A stretch of DNA of 6,986 bases from an uncultured cyanobacterium (GCA_903819605.1 CAIJEA010000525.1:1-6986), one strand, 5' to 3'; shown: positions 1-6,928, numbered from the stretch's first letter. Numbers and translations: made by a program. The notes: generated from the letters alone by a model not told the origin.

Positions 1-2901
1 GATATCATCGATATCTTTCCAGTTTCTAGCGAAATGCCTGTGCGGATTGATTGGTTTGGTGATGAGATCGAACGTATTCGCGAATTCGATCCTGCGACCC
101 AGAGACCGCTTGACAGCATTTTTTCAACACTACTTACGCCGATCAGTTACGGTCATATATTAGGTGGATGGACAGCACCAGATCAAAATATGGAGGATTC
201 CCTAGAAGAATTCAGTTCTCAAGGGTTTGCAGTTCATCCTAATTCAACAGCTTCTCTATTAGACTATTTACCTAGTCCAGAAAACTGTTTAGTGGTAATC
301 GATGAAGTCGATCAATGTCGCGCACATTGCGATCGCTGGTACGAAGCAGCAGCAGAAATCTACAGTTCTCTCTTGCTCCCCTCGCCCTTTGGGAGAGGGG
401 CTGGGGGTGAGGGTAAATTACATCGCTCCTTTGCGGAATGTTTAGTACAAATAGAAAAATTCGATCGCCTCGATCTATTTGAACTTGCTGAAGAAAATCT
501 TGGCGTGAATATGGCTAGTCGCTCGATACCTGCGATTCCACACCAGTTTGGTAAGATTGCCCAAACTATTCGTGAATATCGAGAGCAAAAATATAAAATC
601 ATTCTCATCTCGGCACAGCCTTCACGCACAGTTGCCCTGCTACAAGAGCATGATTGTCAAGCTCAATTTATCCCTAACGTTCGCGATTATCCTGCGATCG
701 ATAAAACCCATAACCTACGCATAGCAGTAGCCCTGAAGTATTCGGGCATCGCCGAAATTCAAGGTTTCGTATTGCCCACTTATCGGATTGCGGTGATTAG
801 CGATCGCGAATTTTTTGGACAACATGCTCTCGGCACTCCTAATTATGTTCGCAAAAGGCGAAGAGCAACTTCCAAACAAGTTGATTTAAATAAACTCTCC
901 GCAGGTGATTACGTCGTCCACAAAAATCATGGTGTAGGTCAATTTATTAAATTAGAGAAGTTGACACTCAATAACGAAACTCGCGAATATCTAGTTCTCA
1001 AATATGCCGATGGACTGTTGCGTGTTGTCGTCGATCAGATGTCAATTCTTTCACGCTATCGTGGCATGAATGAAGGTAAACCTGAACTGCATAAAATGAC
1101 AGGGAAGGCTTGGACAAGTGCTACAGCCAAAGCCAAGAAAGCGATCAAAAAAATCGCCTTTGATTTGTTGGAACTCTATGCCAAACGCGCTCAACAGGTT
1201 GGCTATGCTTTCCCTCCTGATAATCCTTGGCAGTTGGAAATGGAAGACTCCTTTCCCTATCAAGCTACGCCCGACCAACTCAAGGCAACACAGGATGTCA
1301 AGCAAGATATGGAAAGTTGCCGCCCGATGGATCGCCTCGTTTGTGGCGATGTCGGTTTCGGTAAAACGGAAGTAGCGATTCGCACAATTTTCAAGGCGGT
1401 GACCACAGGCAAACAGGCAGCTTTGCTCGTACCGACAACAATTCTGGCACAGCAGCATTATCACAGTCTACAAGAGCGCTATGCTGCTTATCCTGTAAAT
1501 ATTGCGCTCCTCAATCGGTTTAAAACTACTGCTGAGAAAAAGGAAATCATCAAAAAGCTGAAGACTGGCGAACTGGATATTGTCGTTGGTACACATCAAC
1601 TTTTAGCCAAAGATGTGGAATTTAAGGATTTAGGGCTATTGGTAATCGATGAAGAGCAACGCTTTGGGGTGGCGCAAAAAGAGAAAATCAAAACCATGAA
1701 AACGGAAGTTGATGTGTTGACTTTATCGGCAACGCCAATTCCCCGTACTCTATATATGGCTATGTCGGGAGTTCGCGAAATGAGCTTGATTACTACGCCA
1801 CCACCATCACGGCGAGCGATCATGACGCATCTCTCTCGCTATAACTCTGAATTGGTGCGATCGGCAATTCGTCAGGAACTCGATCGCGGCGGGCAAATTT
1901 TTTATGTAGTGTCGCGCATCGATGATATCGAAGAAGTTTCCGCGAAAGTTCATGAAATGCTGCCATCGGTAAGAATGGCGATCGCCCACGGACAGATGCC
2001 CGAATCGGAACTCGAAGCAACGATGTTGAGTTTCAATAGTGGAGAAGCGGACATGATGATCTGCACCACAATTATTGAATCAGGACTAGATATTCCTCGC
2101 GTAAACACGATCATTATCGAAGATGCTCAAAGATTTGGACTAGCGCAGCTTTACCAATTGCGCGGTCGAGTTGGACGGGCAGGTATTCAAGCCCATGCAT
2201 GGCTGTTTTACCAAGAAAAGGGCGAACTAACTGATGTGGCGCGTAAGCGGCTCAAAGCTATTCAAGAATTTACGCACCTTGGTTCGGGCTATCAATTGGC
2301 GATGCGTGACATGGAAATTCGCGGTGTGGGCAATCTTTTGGGTGCAGAGCAATCTGGTCAGATCAACACGATTGGCTTCGATCTATATATGGAGATGCTG
2401 CAAGAAGCGATCGCCGAAATACGTGGTTCGGAAATACCCGAAGTCGATGACACGCAGATCGATCTACCGATTACCGCTTTTATACCTGCGGAATATATTC
2501 CTGATGGAGATCGCAAGATGAGTGCTTACCGCGCCGTTGCCTCCGTAAATTCACGCCGTGAACTTACGCAAATTATTGAAGATTGGAACGATTGCTATGG
2601 TAATGTTCCTGCTCCTGCCATGCAACTCATCAAAGTAATGGAGCTAAAGCTCATCGCCAAACGGATTGGGTTCTCACGGATTAAGCCTGAGGGTAAACAA
2701 CATGTTGTTTTAGAGTCTAAGATGGAAGAACCAGCATGGAAACTATTACACCAGCATTTACCGAGTCATTTACAATCGCGTTTTGTTTATAGTCAAGGTA
2801 ATGTGACCGTCAGAGGCTTAGGCACACTTTCCCACGATAAACAGCTTGCTAGTTTAATTGAATGGCTAGATATGATGCAACTTGCCAAAGCCGATGCTTG
2901 A
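1..2901 (+). CDS. mfd: Transcription-repair coupling factor Mfd, 5'-truncated by the window edge
   Basis: Mfd is a cytoplasmic ATP-driven DNA translocase. It pushes stalled RNA polymerase off a lesion and recruits UvrA to start nucleotide excision repair. The frame is open from base 1 and begins DIIDIFPVSSEMPVRIDWFG, a conserved part of the UvrB-like N-terminal module. The ATG at 34 is therefore internal, and roughly 160-200 codons are missing upstream; 966 codons are visible. Visible codons in order: UvrB-like module to about 280; RNA-polymerase-interacting domain starting GDYVVHKNHGVGQF at 302; RecG-like motor with Walker A GDVGFGKT at 449, DEEQ box at 550, SATPIPRT, ESGLDIP near 693, and QLRGRVGR at 719; MEIRGVGNLLGAEQSG; then the C-terminal D7 domain from about 822. 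No motor motif is damaged and there is no frameshift. The oddity is a 13-residue Gly/Pro-rich segment (LPSPFGRGAGGEG, codons 126-138) encoded by an inserted repeat. Family assignment is secure. Confidence 0.97.
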   Translation, partial: DIIDIFPVSSEMPVRIDWFGDEIERIREFDPATQRPLDSIFSTLLTPISYGHILGGWTAPDQNMEDSLEEFSSQGFAVHPNSTASLLDYLPSPENCLVVIDEVDQCRAHCDRWYEAAAEIYSSLLLPSPFGRGAGGEGKLHRSFAECLVQIEKFDRLDLFELAEENLGVNMASRSIPAIPHQFGKIAQTIREYREQKYKIILISAQPSRTVALLQEHDCQAQFIPNVRDYPAIDKTHNLRIAVALKYSGIAEIQGFVLPTYRIAVISDREFFGQHALGTPNYVRKRRRATSKQVDLNKLSAGDYVVHKNHGVGQFIKLEKLTLNNETREYLVLKYADGLLRVVVDQMSILSRYRGMNEGKPELHKMTGKAWTSATAKAKKAIKKIAFDLLELYAKRAQQVGYAFPPDNPWQLEMEDSFPYQATPDQLKATQDVKQDMESCRPMDRLVCGDVGFGKTEVAIRTIFKAVTTGKQAALLVPTTILAQQHYHSLQERYAAYPVNIALLNRFKTTAEKKEIIKKLKTGELDIVVGTHQLLAKDVEFKDLGLLVIDEEQRFGVAQKEKIKTMKTEVDVLTLSATPIPRTLYMAMSGVREMSLITTPPPSRRAIMTHLSRYNSELVRSAIRQELDRGGQIFYVVSRIDDIEEVSAKVHEMLPSVRMAIAHGQMPESELEATMLSFNSGEADMMICTTIIESGLDIPRVNTIIIEDAQRFGLAQLYQLRGRVGRAGIQAHAWLFYQEKGELTDVARKRLKAIQEFTHLGSGYQLAMRDMEIRGVGNLLGAEQSGQINTIGFDLYMEMLQEAIAEIRGSEIPEVDDTQIDLPITAFIPAEYIPDGDRKMSAYRAVASVNSRRELTQIIEDWNDCYGNVPAPAMQLIKVMELKLIAKRIGFSRIKPEGKQHVVLESKMEEPAWKLLHQHLPSHLQSRFVYSQGNVTVRGLGTLSHDKQLASLIEWLDMMQLAKADA
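376..413. repeat. 38-bp G+C-rich interspersed palindromic repeat inside mfd
   Basis: The element is much richer in G+C than its surroundings. It contains a hairpin at 378-400: CCCCTC, G, CCC, loop TTT, GGG, A, GAGGGG, so nine pairs with one G/A mismatch. A tail, CTGGGGGTGAGGG, follows at 401-413. From memory, this matches a repeat scattered through many cyanobacterial genomes, whose reverse strand begins CCCTCACCCCCAGCCCCTC; I could not search for it here. It is read in frame as LPSPFGRGAGGEG, between an alpha-helical segment (AAEIYSSL) and KLHRSF, which looks like normal Mfd sequence. I infer an insertion into an inter-domain loop that the protein tolerates. Confidence 0.85.
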
Positions 2902-2925
2902 GCCAATGCTTGATTTGATATAGCG

Positions 2926-2960
2926 ATCGCCCCGTAAGTCCAAAAATTCAAGAGGGCGAT
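2926..2960 (+). terminator. Weak candidate terminator hairpin after mfd
   Basis: ATCGCCC at 2926-2932 pairs perfectly with GGGCGAT at 2954-2960, 25 bases past the mfd stop. The loop is 21 bases, and the T-rich run (ATTTGTTTTTG) begins only about ten bases after the stem. A seven-pair stem with so large a loop is poor for an intrinsic terminator. The left arm overlaps the HIP1 copy at 2923, so the pairing may be partly coincidental. Confidence 0.25.
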
Positions 2961-3004
2961 TTACTCACCTATTTGTTTTTGGGCTTTACTAAAAAAAACA
3001 AAAT

Positions 3005-3033
3005 ATGTCAGATGCTCAAATTAGTGTTATAAA
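3005..3033 (+). promoter_or_regulatory. Possible promoter of the EamA fusion gene
   Basis: TATAAA at 3028-3033 resembles a -10 box. The hexamer 17 bases upstream (ATGTCA, 3005-3010) is a weak -35. A transcript starting near 3040 would have an untranslated leader of about 80 bases before the ATG at 3124. This rests on hexamer resemblance in an A+T-rich gap only. Confidence 0.25.
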
Positions 3034-3108
3034 GTTCGCAAACTAGACGCAAGCAATTAAATTAGTGCCAAACTTAGTCCCTAGCATTATTCCAGATGGC
3101 ATTGTTAC

Positions 3109-3116
3109 GAGGTGAT
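3109..3116 (+). promoter_or_regulatory. Shine-Dalgarno site that fixes the EamA fusion start at 3124
   Basis: GAGGTGAT is an eight-base match to the complement of the 16S rRNA 3' end. It is followed by seven bases and then ATG at 3124, which is good spacing. The in-frame GTG at 3112 lies inside this site and would add only MISS. The ribosome site would have to be the start codon for that choice, so ATG 3124 is preferred. Confidence 0.78.
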
Positions 3117-3123
3117 TTCTTCA

Positions 3124-4905
3124 ATGGAGAGCAATAATATTCGTAGTAATAGTAATTACGAGCAGACCCTCGCGGGAGTCACCAAGGACTTGTCCGATTT
3201 GCGGGCAAATATTTTGGGCAAGCTCAGCCGCGAAATTTTAATTTTACAGGCCCAAAAAAATGCCCTAACTGACGATATTCAGCGTCTCCAATCTCAGCGC
3301 AAAGAGCTAGAGGTGCTAACGGTCGCGCAACAGGGGATGAACCAACAAGAAATCCAGAGACAACAATGGATTGAGCAACTTGCTCAGGCGATCACATTTC
3401 ATCTCAAAAATGATGTAATCGTGACTAATTCTCAGGTTTTAAATGACCATTCCGAAAATTTTGAGCAATTGATGCTTAATCTCGATGGTGCGATTCGTAC
3501 AACATTTCAGTCTTTACAACGTGATGTTGACACGTATCAGCGTGACCTAAACGATCAAATGCAGCGCATGTATACCCAACGGCAACAGGGAGAGTTAATG
3601 CTTTCAGCCCTTGTCGAAAAAATTGATGAATACTTGCTTCGTTCTTCGGGCGATCGCTATGTAGGAGGAAATACAGGGGGGAATTTACCAACATCACCAA
3701 CAACAAATTTTACGGGGACATCAGGCTTTACAGGGGCGATCGGTACTAATGGCAACAGCAATGCAAGCGTCAGACCTAATGTTAACGGCAATACCAGTGG
3801 TAACTATAGCCAAATTCAGATCCCAACATTCAATAGCGGTCAGTATAGACAGTATGGTCAAAATGACACCCGACCCTATGCTGGCGATCCCACTGAACCG
3901 ATTGAGTTTGCAGATCTAGATAAGCCCGTAGTGCAACCAACTAAACGCATTAGCGATTGGTGGTTTGGATTTATTTTAGTTTTGGGTGCTTCTGTAGTTC
4001 TGTCGCTGCAAAATATTTTGGTGCGGGTAATATTTTTCAAGTCCAGTATTTTTGGTCTCTTTCAGTTTGGGGGCTTGATTCAAGCGACTGTACCTAACTC
4101 CTTCATGCTGTTACTGTTGCGAATGTTATTTGCCACACCAATTATGTGGTTGGTAGCTAAGTTTGTTTTTAGGGTAGATGTATTCCGTGACTTTCAGCAA
4201 TTACTCATGCCCAGCCGTAGATTGCTATTTGGGCGAGTTGCTTTTAGCGCATTATTGCAGTTTGCATCTTTCGCTTTTATTTATGTAGCTTTAGGTATTT
4301 TAAAACCTGGACTTGCGGTTACATTGTTTTTCATTTTTCCGACCGTCACTGTGCTAATGGCTTGGTTCTTATTTGGCGATCGCCCTAGTAATGAACGCTG
4401 GTTTGTGATTGCAGTGATCTACGTAGGTATTATGTTGACCTATAACATATTTGGTTCTGCTAAGCCAGACACATGGGGCGTTCTTGCAGCATTGTTGTCA
4501 GGCATATCTTTTGCAGGCTATATCATTACCTCTCAGGCATGTTTCAAACAGCTAAATCCTGTTTCATTTACATCGATTAACTTCTCGATCATCCTGCTAC
4601 TTTGCGTTGGGGCATTGCCATTTACCTTGTCGTCGATTTCTTTGAATGGATCGCTTGTATTCATGTGCTTCTTAATTGCATTGACGACTTTGGGTGGTTA
4701 TCTGATGACTAGTTTTGGTACAAAGCTCATGGGTGCTGCGCAGGCTTCGATCGTTAGCGCTAGTGGTCCAGTATTTACGACCTTTTTAGCATTCGTGATT
4801 TTAGGAAACAATTTAGAAATGATTCAGTTGTTTGGCGTGTTTCTTGTTACAGGTGGAGTAGGGCTGCTAAGTCTACAAAACATGTATAAGAAGCCTGCTA
4901 GATAA
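3124..4905 (+). CDS. Coiled-coil/EamA (DMT superfamily) transporter fusion protein
   Basis: A 593-residue inner-membrane protein in three parts. Residues about 13-175 are hydrophilic and helical, with heptad-like stretches (LSREILILQAQKNALTDDI near 35) and a second Gln-rich helical run (LQRDVDTYQRDLNDQMQRMY), probably a cytoplasmic coiled coil. Residues about 180-255 are a Gly/Asn/Thr/Ser-rich, likely disordered linker. From WWFGFILVLG (about 278) to the end there are some ten hydrophobic helices in two EamA-like halves. The first half ends near LFGDRPSNERW (about 417) and the second begins at DTWGVLAALLSG (449). EamA proteins are usually near 300 residues, so about half of this one is extra. 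EamA members export small metabolites, but the substrate cannot be read from sequence. I recall similar long EamA proteins in other cyanobacteria, so the fusion is probably lineage-wide. Start chosen from the Shine-Dalgarno site at 3109; a terminator follows directly. Confidence 0.9.
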   Translation: MESNNIRSNSNYEQTLAGVTKDLSDLRANILGKLSREILILQAQKNALTDDIQRLQSQRKELEVLTVAQQGMNQQEIQRQQWIEQLAQAITFHLKNDVIVTNSQVLNDHSENFEQLMLNLDGAIRTTFQSLQRDVDTYQRDLNDQMQRMYTQRQQGELMLSALVEKIDEYLLRSSGDRYVGGNTGGNLPTSPTTNFTGTSGFTGAIGTNGNSNASVRPNVNGNTSGNYSQIQIPTFNSGQYRQYGQNDTRPYAGDPTEPIEFADLDKPVVQPTKRISDWWFGFILVLGASVVLSLQNILVRVIFFKSSIFGLFQFGGLIQATVPNSFMLLLLRMLFATPIMWLVAKFVFRVDVFRDFQQLLMPSRRLLFGRVAFSALLQFASFAFIYVALGILKPGLAVTLFFIFPTVTVLMAWFLFGDRPSNERWFVIAVIYVGIMLTYNIFGSAKPDTWGVLAALLSGISFAGYIITSQACFKQLNPVSFTSINFSIILLLCVGALPFTLSSISLNGSLVFMCFLIALTTLGGYLMTSFGTKLMGAAQASIVSASGPVFTTFLAFVILGNNLEMIQLFGVFLVTGGVGLLSLQNMYKKPAR

Positions 4906-4943
4906 AAAGAAGATGGCAGCATGAGGTGCTGCCATCTTCTTTT
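4905..4943 (+). terminator. Perfect 16-bp hairpin terminator after the EamA fusion gene
   Basis: AAAAGAAGATGGCAGC (4905-4920), loop ATGAGGT (4921-4927), then GCTGCCATCTTCTTTT (4928-4943). All 16 positions pair, and the left arm starts on the last base of the stop codon. A-run on one side and T-run on the other make it usable on both strands. It separates the transporter from the 4993 gene. Confidence 0.87.
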
Positions 4944-4947
4944 AAGG

Positions 4948-4977
4948 TATAAAATCCTGTAAAATAGCAACTATAGT
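4948..4977 (+). promoter_or_regulatory. A+T-rich block with -10-like hexamers before the 4993 gene
   Basis: A promoter is expected here because a strong terminator lies just upstream. TATAAA (4948), TAAAAT (4960) and TATAGT (4972) each resemble a -10 box. None has a convincing -35 at 16-18 bases, and upstream positions fall in the terminator stem. The true start cannot be chosen by eye. Confidence 0.22.
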
Positions 4978-4992
4978 CCTTAGGGATCAACA

Positions 4993-5739
4993 GTGTTCAA
5001 AGACTTTCGCTATCCAGATCAAGAAACAACGGCTTCATCATCACAAAAGCAATCTTCGCAGTCGTATCAGTATTTAATGCGATCGCTTTTGCGTGGGCTT
5101 TCACGCGAGCATAGCTTGCCTGTCTGGGCATTGTTAGCAATTTTTTTAATTATGTTGCTAGTCTGGAATTGGCAATTAATCTTGGCAACAGGTGCAGGAA
5201 TATTTGCCATGACTGCGATCTATATGATTCAGGACTGGAACTGGAATGTAATTTTGTGGCGAATTCAAAAGTTTTTACAAAGCCCCTATCGGCATTTACC
5301 CTTATCAGTGGCAAGTGGAACTGTTACTGTTTTTCTGACATATACGGGGTTTGCTATATGGTCAAGTCAAGAAAACCATTGGTTAGCCTCTGCCAGTATC
5401 CTGCAACTCGCCTCAACCATAGTAATTTTAGTGCTTTTGATCCGCCAAGCTTTTAACCAGTGGCTACAACGTCAACAGGATGATTTCGAGCATCTAATTG
5501 CCAAGCTGACAGTCAATGATGACTTAGCGAGATTAATTGCAATTAAGCAGATTAATCAGTATGTGCAGGAAAATCGCTTACCTGCTGCACAAGAAAAAGC
5601 GATCGCTGATTATTGCCATCTTTTGTTAAATCGCGAGACTGAAACAACTACGCGAGATGCGCTATTCGAGACTCTGGAGTCCTTGCAATCATTTAATAAT
5701 AAGCCGTTGCTAAAACGAACCGCTAATAATCCTAACTAA
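4993..5739 (+). CDS. Conserved-type membrane protein, four predicted TM helices and a helical C-terminal tail
   Basis: A 248-residue protein of unknown function. After a Ser/Gln-rich polar N-terminus (1-40), hydrophobic segments lie at about 42-60, 61-79, 102-123 and 130-151. Residues 155-232 are charged and helix-forming, with HLIAKLTVNDDLARLIAIKQ and DALFETLESL resembling short paired helices of armadillo/HEAT repeats. I recall cyanobacterial membrane proteins with this layout annotated as armadillo-type fold, but I cannot confirm membership. The start is GTG at 4993, preceded by TAGGGA with six bases of spacing. The next in-frame ATG (residue 29) is possible, but no better ribosome site is evident. 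The stop falls in the first 17-bp repeat, and the 5797 gene follows in the same frame after 57 bases, so the two probably share a transcript. Confidence 0.82.
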   Translation: MFKDFRYPDQETTASSSQKQSSQSYQYLMRSLLRGLSREHSLPVWALLAIFLIMLLVWNWQLILATGAGIFAMTAIYMIQDWNWNVILWRIQKFLQSPYRHLPLSVASGTVTVFLTYTGFAIWSSQENHWLASASILQLASTIVILVLLIRQAFNQWLQRQQDDFEHLIAKLTVNDDLARLIAIKQINQYVQENRLPAAQEKAIADYCHLLLNRETETTTRDALFETLESLQSFNNKPLLKRTANNPN

Positions 5740-5816
5740 AGATAAATTCTAACTAAAGATAAATTTCGGCTAAAGATAAACCTTACCCAAAGATTAATGC
5801 TAACCAAAGACCAGAC
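5732..5816 (+). repeat. Five 17-bp tandem repeats bridging two genes
   Basis: Units start at 5732, 5749, 5766, 5783 and 5800, with no insertions or deletions. Units 1 and 2 are identical (CTAACTAAAGATAAATT). Unit 3 is TCGGCTAAAGATAAACC, unit 4 TTACCCAAAGATTAATG and unit 5 CTAACCAAAGACCAGAC. The core CYAAAGAT recurs exactly every 17 bases; only unit 5 changes its last base. Unit 1 contains the stop codon of the upstream gene (5737-5739) and a second in-frame TAA (5743-5745). Unit 4 ends in the ATG of the downstream gene, and unit 5 encodes its residues 2-6 (LTKDQ). Confidence 0.9.
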
Positions 5817-6303
5817 CCTCGATCTCCAAGTCAATTTGTTAGTCGAAAGTACACCCGATGAAGAAACTGCTAGTGCTGTAAGACTAATCGCATCAGTATT
5901 AAAGGCGATCGCTCAAAAATTAAAGCATACAACTTATTTTGTGATTCAAGATATTGAGGAGGGTGGATGGTTACTTACACCACTCAGCAATCATGATAGC
6001 CCTGAGATAGAAAAGACTACTATCTATGCTTATTGCGATCGCACGCCTGCCAATATTGATCGGTTAAGATTAAACGACGAAAATCTTGAATGTGGACAAT
6101 ACAATATAATCGATATGCTTTTCCGCTTAATTGGGATGAAGCAGGTTGATAGCATTGTCTTTTTTGACCGTGCAACTGAGACGCAAAAGGGTATAGAAAT
6201 CTCTCGCACTGATATTGAAGAGTTGTGCGAGAAACAAATTAAACGCGCTCAGTTTGGATTGCAAAAGCTAAACGAAATCAAAAATAACGCGAACATTGCC
6301 TAG
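5797..6303 (+). CDS. Hypothetical soluble protein, 168 residues
   Basis: I do not recognise a family. There is no signal peptide or membrane helix, so it is probably cytoplasmic. Visible structure: a helix at about 21-43 (DEETASAVRLIASVLKAIAQ), likely beta strands at 45-51, 57-63 and 74-80, a helix near 103-114 (IIDMLFRLIG), a strand DSIVFFD at 118-124, and a charged C-terminal helix from 137 to 162. This mixed alpha/beta pattern with regular spacing suggests a real folded domain. ATG 5797 is the only plausible conventional start: the next Met is residue 107. Its ribosome site is poor (AAAGA only three bases away). The frame is open back to 5746, just past two in-frame TAA codons of the upstream gene, so translation may depend on coupling or re-initiation. 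A hairpin terminator follows the stop. Confidence 0.8.
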   Translation: MLTKDQTLDLQVNLLVESTPDEETASAVRLIASVLKAIAQKLKHTTYFVIQDIEEGGWLLTPLSNHDSPEIEKTTIYAYCDRTPANIDRLRLNDENLECGQYNIIDMLFRLIGMKQVDSIVFFDRATETQKGIEISRTDIEELCEKQIKRAQFGLQKLNEIKNNANIA

Positions 6304-6304
6304 A

Positions 6305-6336
6305 TCAAGATGACGCATTGCATCATCTTGACTTTT
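6305..6336 (+). terminator. Hairpin terminator between convergent genes
   Basis: TCAAGATGA (6305-6313) pairs perfectly with TCATCTTGA (6323-6331). After a C/A mismatch, GC (6315-6316) can pair with GC (6320-6321) around ATT. The stem is followed by CTTTTATT, so it is a good intrinsic terminator for the 5797 gene. On the minus strand the same stem lies just after the stop of the convergent gene but has no T-run, so it would be weaker in that direction. Confidence 0.78.
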
Positions 6337-6685
6337 ATTCATGATCAATAAATCCACACATCACCGCACCGTCAACGGAACCTTTACCACTGACTAAGCA
6401 AGCTAAGTGCTCACTACGATTCATTGTGACAATGCGGTCGTAACTATCTTGATTAATCAAATTATCGGTAATTGCCATCACTTCAGGAGTGGTATTAAGG
6501 GCAAGAATAATTTGATTGCCGCTAATATCTGCGTTTTCGTAGCGTACTTCTGTTTGAGGTACAGGAGGATTTTGATAGAGTGCAGCAACGATTGCAGTTT
6601 GGGCATTCACAGGTGAGATGATCCCAAAGCTTGAAATGGCGATACCCGAAATGGCTAATAATGTGGCGACTACTGTATTTTTCAT
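6335..6685 (-). CDS. Small exported protein with signal peptide, function unknown
   Basis: A 116-residue precursor. Residues 1-28 form a classic Sec signal peptide: MKN, a hydrophobic core TVVATLLAISGIAISSFGII, and the cleavage motif VNA before Gln29. The mature part is about 88 residues, acidic, without further membrane segments, and has two cysteines (96 and 110) that could form a disulfide in the periplasm (HLACLVSG and GAVMCGF). I do not recognise the family. The open frame extends 27 codons further upstream to 6766, but that stretch is low-complexity sequence made by the 14-bp repeat and would bury the signal peptide. The ATG at 6685 also has AGAGG five bases upstream. It is convergent with the 5797 gene, and its last codon touches that gene's terminator T-run. 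Confidence 0.82.
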   Translation of the reverse strand: MKNTVVATLLAISGIAISSFGIISPVNAQTAIVAALYQNPPVPQTEVRYENADISGNQIILALNTTPEVMAITDNLINQDSYDRIVTMNRSEHLACLVSGKGSVDGAVMCGFIDHE

Positions 6686-6690
6686 GACTG

Positions 6691-6695
6691 CCTCT
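6691..6695 (-). promoter_or_regulatory. Shine-Dalgarno site for the small exported protein
   Basis: On the minus strand AGAGG lies five bases before ATG 6685. Together with the signal peptide that starts exactly there, it supports 6685 over the upstream in-frame ATG at 6766. Confidence 0.65.
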
Positions 6696-6732
6696 GCGCT
6701 GATTTCTCTAATTGCGTACAATGAAATCGAAG

Positions 6733-6760
6733 AACTGAAAATCGAAAACTGAAAATCAAA
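6733..6760. repeat. 14-bp direct repeat in the leader of the exported-protein gene
   Basis: AACTGAAAATCGAA (6733-6746) is followed at once by AACTGAAAATCAAA (6747-6760), with 13 of 14 bases shared. A degenerate third copy (AATGAAATCGAA) lies just before, at 6720-6731. The repeats sit 35-75 bases upstream of the minus-strand start codon, so they could be an operator or part of the mRNA leader, or simply slippage products. Confidence 0.65.
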
Positions 6761-6784
6761 TTTCAATAATTTAATTTTCTAGTT

Positions 6785-6802
6785 AAGTAGCGATCGCTAC
6801 TT
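6785..6802. repeat. 18-bp perfect palindrome centred on HIP1
   Basis: AAGTAGCGATCGCTACTT reads identically on both strands. HIP1 (6790-6797) occupies the centre and five more bases on each side also match. It lies about 100 bases upstream of the minus-strand exported-protein gene, in a plausible promoter region. Confidence 0.85.
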
Positions 6803-6928
6803 CCTGCTATCAACTCAACCGAGTGGATGAGCCTTACCTACAAGTGATTAACTCAATCGATTAATCCAATAACAACATCATCAAACTTTTTTCGATAATT
6901 GCCAGTGACACCAGATATCTGACCATGT

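Noticed and set aside
34..36. ATG at 34 as the start of mfd
   Set aside because: The frame is open to base 1 and the upstream residues DIIDIFPVSSE match conserved Mfd sequence, so the gene begins before the window.
360..629. Minus-strand open frame of 89 codons containing LPSPPAPLPKGEG
   Set aside because: It is antisense to mfd and much of its apparent character comes from translating the 38-bp repeat on the other strand.
1051..1464. Open frame of 137 codons on the minus strand inside mfd
   Set aside because: It lies wholly antisense to the conserved polymerase-binding and motor region, including Walker A, and its translation has a Cys-rich, irregular composition typical of a shadow frame.
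5740..5796. The repeat array as a CRISPR array
   Set aside because: The 17-bp units are contiguous with no spacers, and no cas genes are present.
6686..6766. N-terminal extension of the exported protein from ATG 6766
   Set aside because: It would place 27 low-complexity residues before a perfect signal peptide, and ATG 6685 has its own ribosome site.
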